This document shows, one piece after another, positions 1 through 9,460 of a DNA stretch of 64,000 bases (positions are counted from its first letter, which is position 1; each line of letters opens with the position of its first letter). Position numbers and translations under genes: made by a program. Under the pieces are notes generated by a model. The model searched no databases. It was not told where the DNA came from and saw nothing but the letters and a program-made list of their open reading frames with translations. This DNA is from Plantimonas leprariae (GTDB lineage: Bacteria > Pseudomonadota > Alphaproteobacteria > Rhizobiales > Rhizobiaceae): assembly GCF_008802405.1 (NCBI RefSeq), contig NZ_VZDO01000008.1, positions 62,001 to 126,000 of the forward strand, written 5' to 3'.

Positions 1-1309
1 CCTGCGGCACGATGGCGATCTGCCGGCGCAGCGAGCACTGCGTCGCGAGGCGGATGTCCTCGCCGTCGATCGTGACGCGGCCGCCCGACACGTCGTAGAG
101 CCGCTGCACCAGCTTGACGAAGGTGGTCTTGCCCGAGCCCGAGCGGCCGACCAGCCCCACCCGCTGCCCCGCCTCGATCGTCACGTCGAGGTCGTCGTAG
201 AGCGGCGTCGCGTGGTGGCCGTAGCGGAAGTCGACGTGTTCGAAGCGCACCTCGCCGCGCCGGATCGCGATCGGCCGCGCTTGCGGGTCGTCGCGCACCG
301 CCGGCACCTCGCCGAGCAGCGCGATCATCTCCTCCATCTCGTTCACCGACTTCTGCAAGTCCCTGACATGCATGCCGATATCGCGCAGGTAGCCGTGGAT
401 GACGAAATAGGTCGTCAGCACGTAGGCGACGTCGCCCGGCGTCGCCTGCCCGCGCGACCAGAAGAACAGCGCCCCGCCCGCAATGGCGATCCGCACCGCC
501 CAGAGGATCGCCGTCTGCGCCGTCTGGTTCAGCGTCGCGCGCCGCCACGTCACGGCTGTGCGCGCCTGCCACCTCGCCATGGTCTGCGCCAGCCGCCCTT
601 CCTCCCGGTCTTCGGCACCAAATGCCTTCACCACGGCGTTGCAGCCGAGCGCGTCGGCGAGCGTGCCGCTGACGCGGCTGTCCTCCGCATTCGAGACCCG
701 CGCCGCCGGCGCGACCCAGCGCGTCGAAAGCAGAACGGTGACAACCACATAGACGAACGCGCCGATGCCGAGCATCAGGTCGAGCGCCGGCCATTGCAGG
801 CCGAGGAGCGCGATCGTTCCCGCCAGCACGAAGGCGGACGGCAGCAGTGCCATCAGCAGCGTGTCGTGCATCAGGTCGAGCGCCCAGGCGCCGCGGGTGA
901 TCTGCCGGACGACCGATCCCGAGAAGGCGTTGGCGTGCCAGTCCGTCGACAGGTGCTGCACGCGCGCGAAGGCGCGCTGCGTCACCCCCGACATGATGCG
1001 CAGCGTCAGGACGCAGACGGCGGCGATGCCGAGCCAGCGCAGCGCCACCGCCGACAGGCCGAGCCCCGCCATCGCGCCGAGCGGCGCCAGCGCGGCGGCC
1101 AGCCCCTCCTCCCGCCGATCGCCGTAGGTCGCGACCGCGTCGATCAGTTGCCCGGCGAACAGCGGCACGAACACGTCGGCCAGCGTCGCAGCGCACATCG
1201 ACAGGCAGGCCGCCGCCGCGTATCGCCGTTCGCCGCGCCAGTTCTCGAACGTGAAGCGGAACGCGTTCCGGAGCGCCGACTCGCGCCCGATCTCGTCAAG
1301 TGTCGTCAT
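1..1309 (-). CDS. ABC exporter, fused membrane and ATPase domains (partial, C-terminus off left edge)
   Basis: This is the 5' part of a half-transporter that would work as a dimer in the inner membrane; the substrate cannot be read. Translating the minus strand from the ATG at 1307-1309 gives an N-terminus MTTLDEIGRESALRNAF, about 300 residues of hydrophobic membrane domain, then an ATPase domain with a clear Walker A motif (GRSGSGKTT) and the Q-loop (IAIVPQ). The sequence ends there, so the signature motif and Walker B lie outside the window. No good ribosome site precedes the ATG, but a 6-bp hairpin sits directly before it and a tiny ORF with a strong ribosome site lies 125 nt further upstream. 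It lacks the N-terminal FE..VDPF motif of the other three exporters here, so it belongs to a different subgroup. Confidence 0.88.
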   Translation of the reverse strand, partial: MTTLDEIGRESALRNAFRFTFENWRGERRYAAAACLSMCAATLADVFVPLFAGQLIDAVATYGDRREEGLAAALAPLGAMAGLGLSAVALRWLGIAAVCVLTLRIMSGVTQRAFARVQHLSTDWHANAFSGSVVRQITRGAWALDLMHDTLLMALLPSAFVLAGTIALLGLQWPALDLMLGIGAFVYVVVTVLLSTRWVAPAARVSNAEDSRVSGTLADALGCNAVVKAFGAEDREEGRLAQTMARWQARTAVTWRRATLNQTAQTAILWAVRIAIAGGALFFWSRGQATPGDVAYVLTTYFVIHGYLRDIGMHVRDLQKSVNEMEEMIALLGEVPAVRDDPQARPIAIRRGEVRFEHVDFRYGHHATPLYDDLDVTIEAGQRVGLVGRSGSGKTTFVKLVQRLYDVSGGRVTIDGEDIRLATQCSLRRQIAIVPQ

Positions 1310-1433
1310 GGAGATGCGACGCCGAACGGCGTCTCGCCTTCGATCCCCGCGACCGGACCGTCTCTATCGTGCGCGGATGCCGGGGATTGCCTCGATCAAC
1401 CCGGCGAACCGGGACGGAACGCTCGCGGGCCGA

Positions 1434-1499
1434 CTAGCGTCGGGCGACGAGCGGCGCGTGGTCGGAGCCACGCTTCGGGGAGTTCGCGATGTCGGTCAT
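1434..1499 (-). CDS. Possible 21-residue leader ORF upstream of the ABC exporter
   Basis: The reading frame starts at the ATG complementary to 1497-1499 and ends with TAG at 1434. It would encode MTDIANSPKRGSDHAPLVARR. The reason to list it is a near-perfect ribosome binding site, AAGGAGG, six bases upstream. The larger gene that follows on the same strand has no such site. No family is recognised. It could be a leader peptide, a small regulatory protein, or a chance ORF; codon statistics on 21 codons cannot decide. Ribosome profiling or conservation in relatives would. Confidence 0.3.
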   Translation of the reverse strand: MTDIANSPKRGSDHAPLVARR

Positions 1500-1505
1500 C
1501 CACGC

Positions 1506-1512
1506 CCTCCTT
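1506..1512 (-). promoter_or_regulatory. Strong ribosome binding site for the 21-residue ORF
   Basis: The minus strand reads AAGGAGG followed by GCGTGG and then ATG. This is a full match to the anti-Shine-Dalgarno sequence at ideal spacing, which is rare by chance and is the main support for translation here. Confidence 0.45.
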
Positions 1513-1700
1513 CCGTTCGCATCGTGTCGAAGGCAGCCGCAAAATGCCCGACGACGTGACCCGACGCAACCCGTAAAGCATCGCAGGACAGAGCTGTGAC
1601 TTGTCGGCAACGCCCGCTTGTCGCCTGCCCGGCCCTCGACTATTGAATCGTGGTTCGTCCGCTGCCAACTGCGGAGCATCGAGATTCCACCGAGGCGGCC

Positions 1701-2672
1701 ATGACCGAACGCCACGTTCCCCTAGCGATCATCGGCTCCGGGCCGGCAGGCTATACCGCGGCGATCTACGCCGCCCGCGCCATGCTGAAGCCCCTGATGA
1801 TCGCCGGTCTGCAGGAAGGCGGTCAGCTCACCATCACCACCGATGTCGAGAACTATCCGGGCTTCGCCGATCCGATCCAGGGTCCATGGCTGATGGAGCA
1901 GATGAAGGCGCAGGCCCTTCATGTCGGCGCGGAGATCGTCAACGACCTCGTGGTGAAGGCCGAGCTTTCGGCCCGGCCGTTCCGCTTGACCCTCGACGGC
2001 GGCACGACCGTCGTCGCCGACGCCGTGATCGTCGCGACGGGCGCGCAGGCGAAATGGCTCGGCATCCCCTCCGAACAAACCTTCCAGGGCTTCGGCGTCT
2101 CGGCCTGCGCCACCTGCGACGGCTTCTTCTATCGCAACAAGGACGTGGTCGTGGTCGGCGGCGGCAACACCGCCGTCGAGGAGGCGCTGTACCTGTCGCA
2201 CATCGCGAAGAGCGTCACCGTCGTCCACCGCCGCGACGAGTTCCGGGCCGAACGCATCCTGCGCAACCGCCTCGAAGCGCAGCCGAACGTCGAGGTGGTG
2301 TGGAACACCGAGATCGACGAGATTCTCGGCAACACCAAGCCGATGAAGTCGGTCACCGGCGTGCGGCTGACGAACCGCCTCACCGGCGAGACGAGCGAGC
2401 GGGCGGTCGACGGCGTCTTCGTCGCGATCGGCCATGCGCCGGCGGTGGAGCTGTTCACCGGCCAGCTCCGGCAGAAGCCGTCCGGCTATCTCTGGGTCGA
2501 GCCGGGCACCGTGCAGACCTCGGTTCCGGGCGTCTTCGCGGCCGGCGACGTCGCGGACGACGTCTACCGGCAGGCGGTCACCGCCGCCGGCCTCGGCTGC
2601 ATGGCGGCGCTGGAGGCGGAGCGCTGGCTGGCGGCCACCGAGATGCAAGAGCTGCGCGAAGCGGCCGAATAA
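1701..2672 (+). CDS. trxB: Thioredoxin-disulfide reductase
   Basis: This flavoprotein passes electrons from NADPH to thioredoxin in the cytoplasm. The FAD-binding motif IIGSGPAGYTAAIYAAR lies near the N-terminus, the redox-active CATC (Cys136 and Cys139) in the middle, the NADPH-binding GGGNTAVEEAL after it, and the C-terminal GDV motif (AAGDVADD) completes the second FAD segment. At 323 residues it matches the family. The frame is open further upstream, but the ATG at 1701 (MTERHVPLAIIGSGP) places the first beta strand correctly and is preferred over 1650. The LysR gene follows after 42 bp on the same strand, which is the arrangement of vtlR/lsrB in Rhizobium and Brucella relatives. Confidence 0.96.
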   Translation: MTERHVPLAIIGSGPAGYTAAIYAARAMLKPLMIAGLQEGGQLTITTDVENYPGFADPIQGPWLMEQMKAQALHVGAEIVNDLVVKAELSARPFRLTLDGGTTVVADAVIVATGAQAKWLGIPSEQTFQGFGVSACATCDGFFYRNKDVVVVGGGNTAVEEALYLSHIAKSVTVVHRRDEFRAERILRNRLEAQPNVEVVWNTEIDEILGNTKPMKSVTGVRLTNRLTGETSERAVDGVFVAIGHAPAVELFTGQLRQKPSGYLWVEPGTVQTSVPGVFAAGDVADDVYRQAVTAAGLGCMAALEAERWLAATEMQELREAAE

Positions 2673-2714
2673 CGAGGCGACGCTCCCGAACCGTCGGGAG
2701 GGCGGAGGGGGGAC

Positions 2715-3614
2715 ATGGCGCTCGACTGGGACAAGCTGCGCATATTCCACGCAGCCGCCGAAGCGGGCTCGTTCACGCATGCCGCCAACGCCCTGAATCT
2801 CAGCCAGTCGGCGATCAGCCGGCAGGTCTCGGCGCTGGAGCAGGAGATCGGCGCACCGCTCTTCCATCGCCACGCGCGCGGCCTCGTCCTCTCGGAACAG
2901 GGCGAGATCCTCTACCAGACCGCGACCGACGTGATGAAGCGGCTGGAGATGGTGCGCGCCCAGCTCACCGAGACGCGCGAGAAGCCGACCGGCAAGCTGC
3001 GCGTCACGACCACGGTCGGCCTCGGCTCCGGCTGGCTCACCGAGCGCGCCAAGGAGTTCCTCGAACTCTACCCCGAGCTCGAACTGCAGCTCGTCTTCGA
3101 CGATCACGGCGAGATCGACCTCACCATGGGACGCGCCGACGCCGCGATCCGCCTGCGCCAGCCGCAGCAGCCCGAGCTGATCCAGCGCCGGCTGTTCACC
3201 GTGCACCTGCACGTCTACGCCTCGCCGGGCTACATTCAGCGCTTCGGCACGCCGGAAACGATCGGGGAACTCGACCGCCACAGGCTGATCACCTTCGGCG
3301 AGCCGGCACCGCCCTATCTGCGCGGACTCAACGCCCTGGAGACGATCGGGCGGGCCGACGGGCACGCCCGCAACTCGATTCTGCAGATTAACAACCTCAT
3401 GTCGATCCGCTCGGCGATCGAGCGCGGCATCGGCGTCGGCCTCCTCCCCGACTACATGATCGACAAGGCCTCGAAGCTCGTGCAGGTGCTGCCCGAGATC
3501 GACTTGCCCACCTTCGACACCTACCTCTGCTACTCCGAGCAGCTCCGCAACGCCGCCAAGCTCAAGGTCTTCCGCGACTTCCTGATCTCGAAGGCGCGCA
3601 CCTGGTCGTTCTAG
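2715..3614 (+). CDS. vtlR: LysR-type regulator of the VtlR/LsrB family
   Basis: This is a 299-residue LysR-type regulator. The winged helix-turn-helix occupies about residues 5-64 (the helix region includes LSQSAISRQVSALE) and the ligand-binding domain the rest. The start MALDWDKLRIFHAAAEAGSF, its place directly after trxB, and the sRNA that follows all point to the VtlR (Brucella, Agrobacterium) / LsrB (Sinorhizobium) group. In those organisms the group controls small RNAs of the AbcR family, small proteins and redox or envelope genes. A strong ribosome site (GGAGG with further G) precedes the ATG. Unlike what I recall of characterised LsrB, which has several cysteines, this protein has one, in DTYLCYSE near the C-terminus; the ADCAIRL position reads ADAAIRL. 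Family placement is strong; target genes are inferred. Confidence 0.9.
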   Translation: MALDWDKLRIFHAAAEAGSFTHAANALNLSQSAISRQVSALEQEIGAPLFHRHARGLVLSEQGEILYQTATDVMKRLEMVRAQLTETREKPTGKLRVTTTVGLGSGWLTERAKEFLELYPELELQLVFDDHGEIDLTMGRADAAIRLRQPQQPELIQRRLFTVHLHVYASPGYIQRFGTPETIGELDRHRLITFGEPAPPYLRGLNALETIGRADGHARNSILQINNLMSIRSAIERGIGVGLLPDYMIDKASKLVQVLPEIDLPTFDTYLCYSEQLRNAAKLKVFRDFLISKARTWSF

Positions 3615-3694
3615 AAGCCATGCGCCTCACGCATGCCTGTCATGCTGCATCGCACATGGTTCGAGCCGTCCGGGATGTTAAGTTAAAGTGCAGT

Positions 3695-3800
3695 CGGATC
3701 GCGGGCGAATACCTCCTCCCATTCGTCCGTCCCGACCGTTTCCTCCCAAGGACGTCCCTGACGTCCTACTCAGCCGGGCCCCGCGCCCGGCTTTTTTTTT
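3695..3800 (+). ncRNA. Candidate AbcR / alpha-r15-type trans-acting small RNA
   Basis: No protein frame fits here, but the stretch has the anatomy of a trans-acting sRNA. A pyrimidine-rich segment carries two anti-Shine-Dalgarno motifs, CCTCCTCCCA at 3712-3721 and TTCCTCCCA at 3740-3748. A perfect 7-bp stem-loop follows (AGGACGT at 3749-3755, loop CCCTG, ACGTCCT at 3761-3767). It ends in an intrinsic terminator. In Sinorhizobium and Agrobacterium the AbcR RNAs, which repress many ABC-transporter mRNAs by pairing near the ribosome site, lie directly downstream of lsrB/vtlR, exactly this position. The 5' end is approximate: a weak TTCGAG/TTAAAG pair at 3660 and 3683 would start transcription near 3695. 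Only one copy is seen, where many rhizobia have two. Family assignment is from memory of structure and synteny, not a covariance search. Confidence 0.72.
3773..3800 (+). terminator. Intrinsic terminator of the AbcR-like RNA
   Basis: A perfect 7-bp GC stem (GCCGGGC at 3773-3779, GCCCGGC at 3785-3791) with a 5-nt loop is followed by nine T residues. It is the strongest intrinsic terminator in the window. Confidence 0.93.
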
Positions 3801-3883
3801 GCCGTAGCTTTCCTCGCAATACGATTCGCGCCAATCCCGAGCGTCCGGGTTGGGTCGTTTGCGGATTTGGAGGCTGTCGTTGC

Positions 3884-3911
3884 TTGAATGTGCTGGTGAC
3901 GTAGGCGTTCT
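3884..3911 (+). repeat. Imperfect direct repeat, copy A
   Basis: This segment matches 4520-4547 at about 22 of 28 positions without gaps, with a shared core TGGTGA and GGCGTTCT. It ends at the stop codon of the AT-richer membrane-protein gene, so the two copies bracket that gene. They may be decayed ends of one insertion sequence or a footprint of insertion. Confidence 0.4.
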
Positions 3912-4516
3912 TAGGCACGGCGTAGGGTTTTTGTCTCGTTTAGACCTGCAACGACAAACCCCCATGTAATCAGGAAGGTAATCAAACCGCTCATGAGACC
4001 AATGCGCAAACCAGAGCCATCACGTTCATTGAATGGCCTTTGAATAATATCCATACGATTTTTGCTGAGAATGACGGGAGCAAAACTTCCGACAATCTGC
4101 TTGTTTGGAAAGTAGTACGATTTATAATCCACAAATCTTCCTTCTGGCCAAGACGGCAATCGTAGTTTAAGATAAGTATATTCGTAAACGTGCCATGTCC
4201 GATCGGGATGCTGTGATTTGACTGATTCCGCCTGATCGCAAGGATAGACGCCGACAACAAGCGGAGGTCGCTTGTATCGTTCATAGCTTATTTCGCATTT
4301 CTGAACGATTCTGCTAACCAGAGCTTCGCCGTGTGGCCAGTAACTGTCTACCGCGTAGTGCAGGAGATCGTCTCCGAACGGTGAGGAGAAGAAGTAGAGT
4401 AGCGTGATTGCACCCGCGATTGCCGCCGATCTTTTGACGTATCTCATGGGCATGAAAGTATTTGGCAGACATGAACGGAGTTTTGCGAAAATACCTTCAG
4501 CATATAGGGATATCAT
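3911..4516 (-). CDS. Unrecognised two-segment membrane protein, probably acquired
   Basis: I do not recognise this protein. From the ATG at 4514-4516 it has 201 residues. A hydrophobic segment lies at about residues 30-50 (AAIAGAITLLYFF), followed by a roughly 120-residue hydrophilic domain rich in Tyr, Lys and Arg, and a second segment near the C-terminus (GLMSGLITFLITWGFVVAGL). Base composition is visibly AT-richer than both flanks and codon use is unlike the neighbours. The gene sits between two imperfect 28-bp direct repeats and next to a transposase remnant, so horizontal acquisition is likely. The start is uncertain: the frame is open to 4633, inside the IS remnant, and ATGs at 4453 or 4447 are also possible. 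None has a clear ribosome site. It is convergent with the sRNA. Confidence 0.55.
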   Translation of the reverse strand: MISLYAEGIFAKLRSCLPNTFMPMRYVKRSAAIAGAITLLYFFSSPFGDDLLHYAVDSYWPHGEALVSRIVQKCEISYERYKRPPLVVGVYPCDQAESVKSQHPDRTWHVYEYTYLKLRLPSWPEGRFVDYKSYYFPNKQIVGSFAPVILSKNRMDIIQRPFNERDGSGLRIGLMSGLITFLITWGFVVAGLNETKTLRRA

Positions 4517-4519
4517 CGT

Positions 4520-4547
4520 TTTAACGTGTTGGTGAACTTGGCGTTCT
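4520..4547 (+). repeat. Imperfect direct repeat, copy B
   Basis: This is the partner of 3884-3911 in the same orientation. It lies between the start of the membrane-protein gene and the transposase remnant. Confidence 0.4.
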
Positions 4548-4568
4548 CTCTGTTTTCGAAGGAACGGC

Positions 4569-5111
4569 ATGCAGACCGGTGAGCAATGGATGGTGCTGGC
4601 GCCTTTGATTGAGCCCTGTCGGCCTACCGGCAAGGCTCCGCCGCAGGATGTGCGGCGAACATCGAGTGCGATTCTTTGGCGGCACTAGAACGGCGCAACG
4701 TGGCGAGCGATCCCAGCCGAACTCGGACCGTGGCCGCGTGCCGCGCAGGTTCATCCGCTGGGCGCGGTTCGGCGTCTGAGAGAAGTTGCTGAACCTCGTC
4801 CAGACAACGGTGTCCGGTTCTAGACCGCCTGCCGGGCATACCGAAATGGGTCGTTACGGACCGCGGCTACACCAGCCACAGCTTCCGCCATCATGTTTGG
4901 AACATGGGCGCCCGGCCCGCCATCCCATCGCTGCGCCATGAGGCACCGGTCGCCTGCCCGGACTCGATCTACAACAATCGCAACCGGTTCGAGCGCCTCT
5001 GGGCGCGACTGAAGGGATGGCGAGCTATCGCCATTCGCTAAGAGAAAAATGCCATCAGCTTTCTCGGCGGTCCTCTGCCTCGCCGCAGCCCTCGATTGGC
5101 TCAAGCAATGA
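4569..5111 (+). pseudogene. Decayed IS5-type transposase
   Basis: Fragments of an IS5-family (DDE) transposase are readable in several frames. The N-terminus MQTGEQWMVLAPLIEP... runs into an early stop after the segment ending AILWRH. An internal piece follows (RFIRWARFGV). The conserved C-terminal block reads DRGYTSHSFRHHVWNMGARP and then YNNRNRFERLWARLKGWRA, and after another frameshift it ends AVLCLAAALDWLKQ with the stop at 5109-5111. The middle, with the catalytic aspartates, is shortened. Several frameshifts and stops make it inactive. Terminal inverted repeats were not recognised. Confidence 0.85.
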
Positions 5112-5128
5112 CAGGCCCTAGTTTCTTC

Positions 5129-5800
5129 CTAGCCGGCCACCTTTGTCTCGTAACCCTCCAGCCGCCATTCGGCTGGTTCCTGTTCGGCTTCCGCGAACCA
5201 GCGGCGCACCAGCGGATGGTCGTGGACTTGGCCGACGTAGGCCGCCGCCTGCGCCGGCACGTCGAGCGCCCAGGTGCGAAAGCGCACGGCCACAGGTGCG
5301 AACATCGCGTCCGCGATGCCCATGAACGGCCCGTGCAGGAACGGTCCGCCGCTGGCCTTCAGCAATTCGTCCCACAGCGCGACGATGCGGGCGATGTCGG
5401 CGCGCGCCTCGTCCGTCATCTGCCGGTCGCGGGCCGCGGCGCTCGCCACCGGGCCAGCGATGTGGGGGAATGCCTTCCGCAGGCCTGCGAAGCCGCTGTG
5501 CATCTCGGCCGAGGCGCTGCGCAGGAGTGCGCGGTGCGCGCGGTCCTCCGGCCAGAGCCCCGGCGCGAACTCGGCACAGTATTCGCAGATCGCCAGCGAA
5601 TCCCAGATGTGTGCGCCGTCGTGCTCGAGATACGGCACGAAGCCGGCGGGGGTCTTCGCCTTCACTTCCGGCGTCGCGCCGCCCGCCAGCGGGATCACCA
5701 CCTCTTCCACATCGAGGCCGGCGAAATGCACCGCCAGCCAGCCGCGTAGCGACCAGGACGAATAACGCTTCGTCCCGATGAACAGCGTCCCGTCCGCCAT
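5129..5800 (-). CDS. Glutathione S-transferase family protein
   Basis: This cytoplasmic protein of 223 residues has the glutathione S-transferase fold. The N-terminal thioredoxin-like domain shows TKRYSSWSLRGWLAVHFAGL, the cis-proline region FVPYLEHDG and the glutathione gamma-glutamyl contact DSLAICEY. The helical C-terminal domain follows. The serine-rich N-terminal motif (SSWSLR) suggests serine chemistry rather than a tyrosine class. The substrate is unknown. The gene lies 7 bp behind the aspartate aminotransferase on the same strand and is probably co-transcribed. It is one of two glutathione transferases in this 3-kb stretch; the other, at 7196, is of a different subfamily. Confidence 0.88.
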   Translation of the reverse strand: MADGTLFIGTKRYSSWSLRGWLAVHFAGLDVEEVVIPLAGGATPEVKAKTPAGFVPYLEHDGAHIWDSLAICEYCAEFAPGLWPEDRAHRALLRSASAEMHSGFAGLRKAFPHIAGPVASAAARDRQMTDEARADIARIVALWDELLKASGGPFLHGPFMGIADAMFAPVAVRFRTWALDVPAQAAAYVGQVHDHPLVRRWFAEAEQEPAEWRLEGYETKVAG

Positions 5801-5807
5801 CGCCGCC

Positions 5808-7802
<1,995 letters not shown>

Positions 7803-7816
<14 letters not shown>

Positions 7817-8402
7817 ACACGACGCCGCAGGCTACCCGCTCGCCGGCCATGCCGGCCGGGGCCGACTTGTAGTCGTCGGCCATGCCGTGGATCATGATCA
7901 CCGTCCCGTCCGTGTCGTTCAAAGGCGCCTCGCCGCCGGTCATCCGCACCATCGGGTTGAACACGGCGAAGCGCGCCGTGCCGTCATCGGCCAGGACGAA
8001 GTTCGGCATGTCGCCCGCATGCGGGCCGTTGGCGGACAGGTAGCCGTGCTCCTTGTTCGTCGGGTTGTAGTGGCCGCCGGCCGATTCGAAGTTCCCCTCG
8101 CACTTCCCCGTCTGGTGGAAATGGAAGCCGTGGATGCGGTCGCCCGTGCCCTTGCCGAAACCGCTGAGGTTGGCTTCGAGCAGGAGCCCGTTCGGCGTCG
8201 GGGTGATCTTCACGGTGCCGCGGCTGGAGCCGTCCTGCGCCTTCATCTCCACCGTCACGGCCTCGCCCATCCCGGCGGCCGGCGCCGACGGCGCAGCGGC
8301 GGGCTTGTCCGCCGGCACGGGCGGGCTCGCCTCCTGCGAACGGGCGGCGGATGCAGCGGCGATGGCGGCGGTGAGGCAGGCCGTGGCCAGAAGTCGTCGC
8401 AT
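7803..8402 (-). CDS. sodC: Periplasmic Cu/Zn superoxide dismutase
   Basis: This enzyme dismutates superoxide to oxygen and peroxide outside the cytoplasm. The N-terminus MRRLLATACLTAAIAAASAA is a signal peptide, followed by an Ala/Pro linker. The fold shows the copper ligands in GFHFHQTG, the shared-histidine region AGGHYNP, zinc ligands in GPHAGDMPN, the copper-site IHGMADDY, the disulfide cysteines (GKCEG and VACGV) and the active-site Arg in GERVACG. The start at 8402 is chosen over the ATG at 8429 because it begins the signal peptide and has AGGGA upstream. It is divergent from the DMT exporter, and its end overlaps the glutathione transferase gene. Confidence 0.95.
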
Positions 8403-8530
8403 GAAATTCCCTTCCCAGTCTGCGGGCACACGAGCCCGTCGCCGATCCTCCTTCCCGAACGGCGCGACGGGTCCGGCGTTCCCGGACGCCTTGCTTCGGA
8501 CCCGGCACTCCCGGTAGTCGGAGCCCCGTC

Positions 8531-9460
8531 ATGACCCGCATCCAGGCAAACCTCGTCCTTCTCCTCACCGGCGCCGTCTGGGGCATGGGCTTCGTCGCGC
8601 AATCGACGGCGATGGCGTCGGTCGGCCCGTGGACCTTCACCGCAATGCGCTTCGTCCTGGCGGCGCTGACCCTCCTCCCCTTCGCCGTCTGGGAGAACCG
8701 ACGGCGGGGCGGCGCGCCAGCGGGCGCCGAGCTCGGCGGCTTCGCGCTGTGCGGTGCGGCGCTGTTCGCCGGCTCGATCCTGCAGCAGTTCGGCATGCTG
8801 ACGACGAGCGTCACCAATTCCGGCTTCCTCACCGGCCTCTACGTGGTGATGACGCCGGCCGTCGCCTTCGTTCTGTTCCGGCAGCACCCGCACTGGGTGG
8901 TCTGGCTGGCCGCGCCCGTCGCGCTCGTCGGCCTGCTCCTCGCCGGCGGCGGGCGGCTGGAGGCCATCGGCCGCGGCGACTGGCTGACGGTCGTCGCGGC
9001 CGCCACCTTCGCGGTGCAGATCGTTCTCGTCGGCCTGTTCGCCGCGCGCAGCCACCGGCCGTTCGCCCTGTCCTTCGCGCAGTTCGCCGTCTGCGCCGTG
9101 GCGGGCCTCGCCGGCATGCTCGCATTCGAGATCGTCGACTGGACCGCGATCCTCCGGGTCTGGCCGAACATCCTCTACGGCGGCTGCGTCTCGGCCGGCC
9201 TCGCCTTCACGCTCCAGACGATCGGCCAGCGCTGGACGACCGCGTCGCAGGCCGCCATCTTCCTGTCGTCGGAAGCGGTGTTCGCGGCGCTGTTCGGCGC
9301 GATCTTCCTCGGCGAGCGCATCCCGCCGGTCGGCTATCTCGGCTGCGTGCTGATCTTCGCCGCCATGCTCGTGGTCGAACTCGTGCCGGCCCGCTGGCCC
9401 TCGCCCCGGCGCGGCGTGCATAACCAAGCCGCGAGCAGCGAAGGAGCGGCGGGACGATGA
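8531..9460 (+). CDS. EamA-family (DMT) membrane exporter
   Basis: This 309-residue inner-membrane protein has ten predicted helices in two EamA repeats. The first begins LVLLLTGAVWGMGFVAQ and the second follows the short loop after ARSHRPFALS. The C-terminus is cytoplasmic and polar. The family exports metabolites, amino acids or related small molecules; the substrate cannot be inferred. Its stop codon overlaps the start of the thioesterase gene (ATGA), which points to translational coupling. A second, distant family member lies at 40680. Confidence 0.88.
   Translation: MTRIQANLVLLLTGAVWGMGFVAQSTAMASVGPWTFTAMRFVLAALTLLPFAVWENRRRGGAPAGAELGGFALCGAALFAGSILQQFGMLTTSVTNSGFLTGLYVVMTPAVAFVLFRQHPHWVVWLAAPVALVGLLLAGGGRLEAIGRGDWLTVVAAATFAVQIVLVGLFAARSHRPFALSFAQFAVCAVAGLAGMLAFEIVDWTAILRVWPNILYGGCVSAGLAFTLQTIGQRWTTASQAAIFLSSEAVFAALFGAIFLGERIPPVGYLGCVLIFAAMLVVELVPARWPSPRRGVHNQAASSEGAAGR

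Larger units (their letters stand above)
1310..1700. other. Divergent intergenic region between the ABC exporter and trxB
   Basis: This 391-bp stretch separates two divergent genes and must carry both promoters. It contains the 21-residue ORF and a hairpin at 1318-1333 (GACGCC, loop GAAC, GGCGTC) just before the exporter start codon. Longer frames across it are arginine-rich shadows. No convincing -35/-10 pair was identified by eye. Confidence 0.5.

Noticed and set aside
212-1576. Long plus-strand frame antisense to the ABC exporter
   Set aside because: Arg/Gly/Ala-rich with no motif; the minus strand encodes clear ABC exporter motifs.
1722-3365. Long minus-strand frame antisense to trxB and the LysR gene
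   Set aside because: A shadow of high-GC codon use; both plus-strand genes have firm motifs.
4569-5111. An intact transposase gene
   Set aside because: The readable blocks lie in different frames with stops between them.
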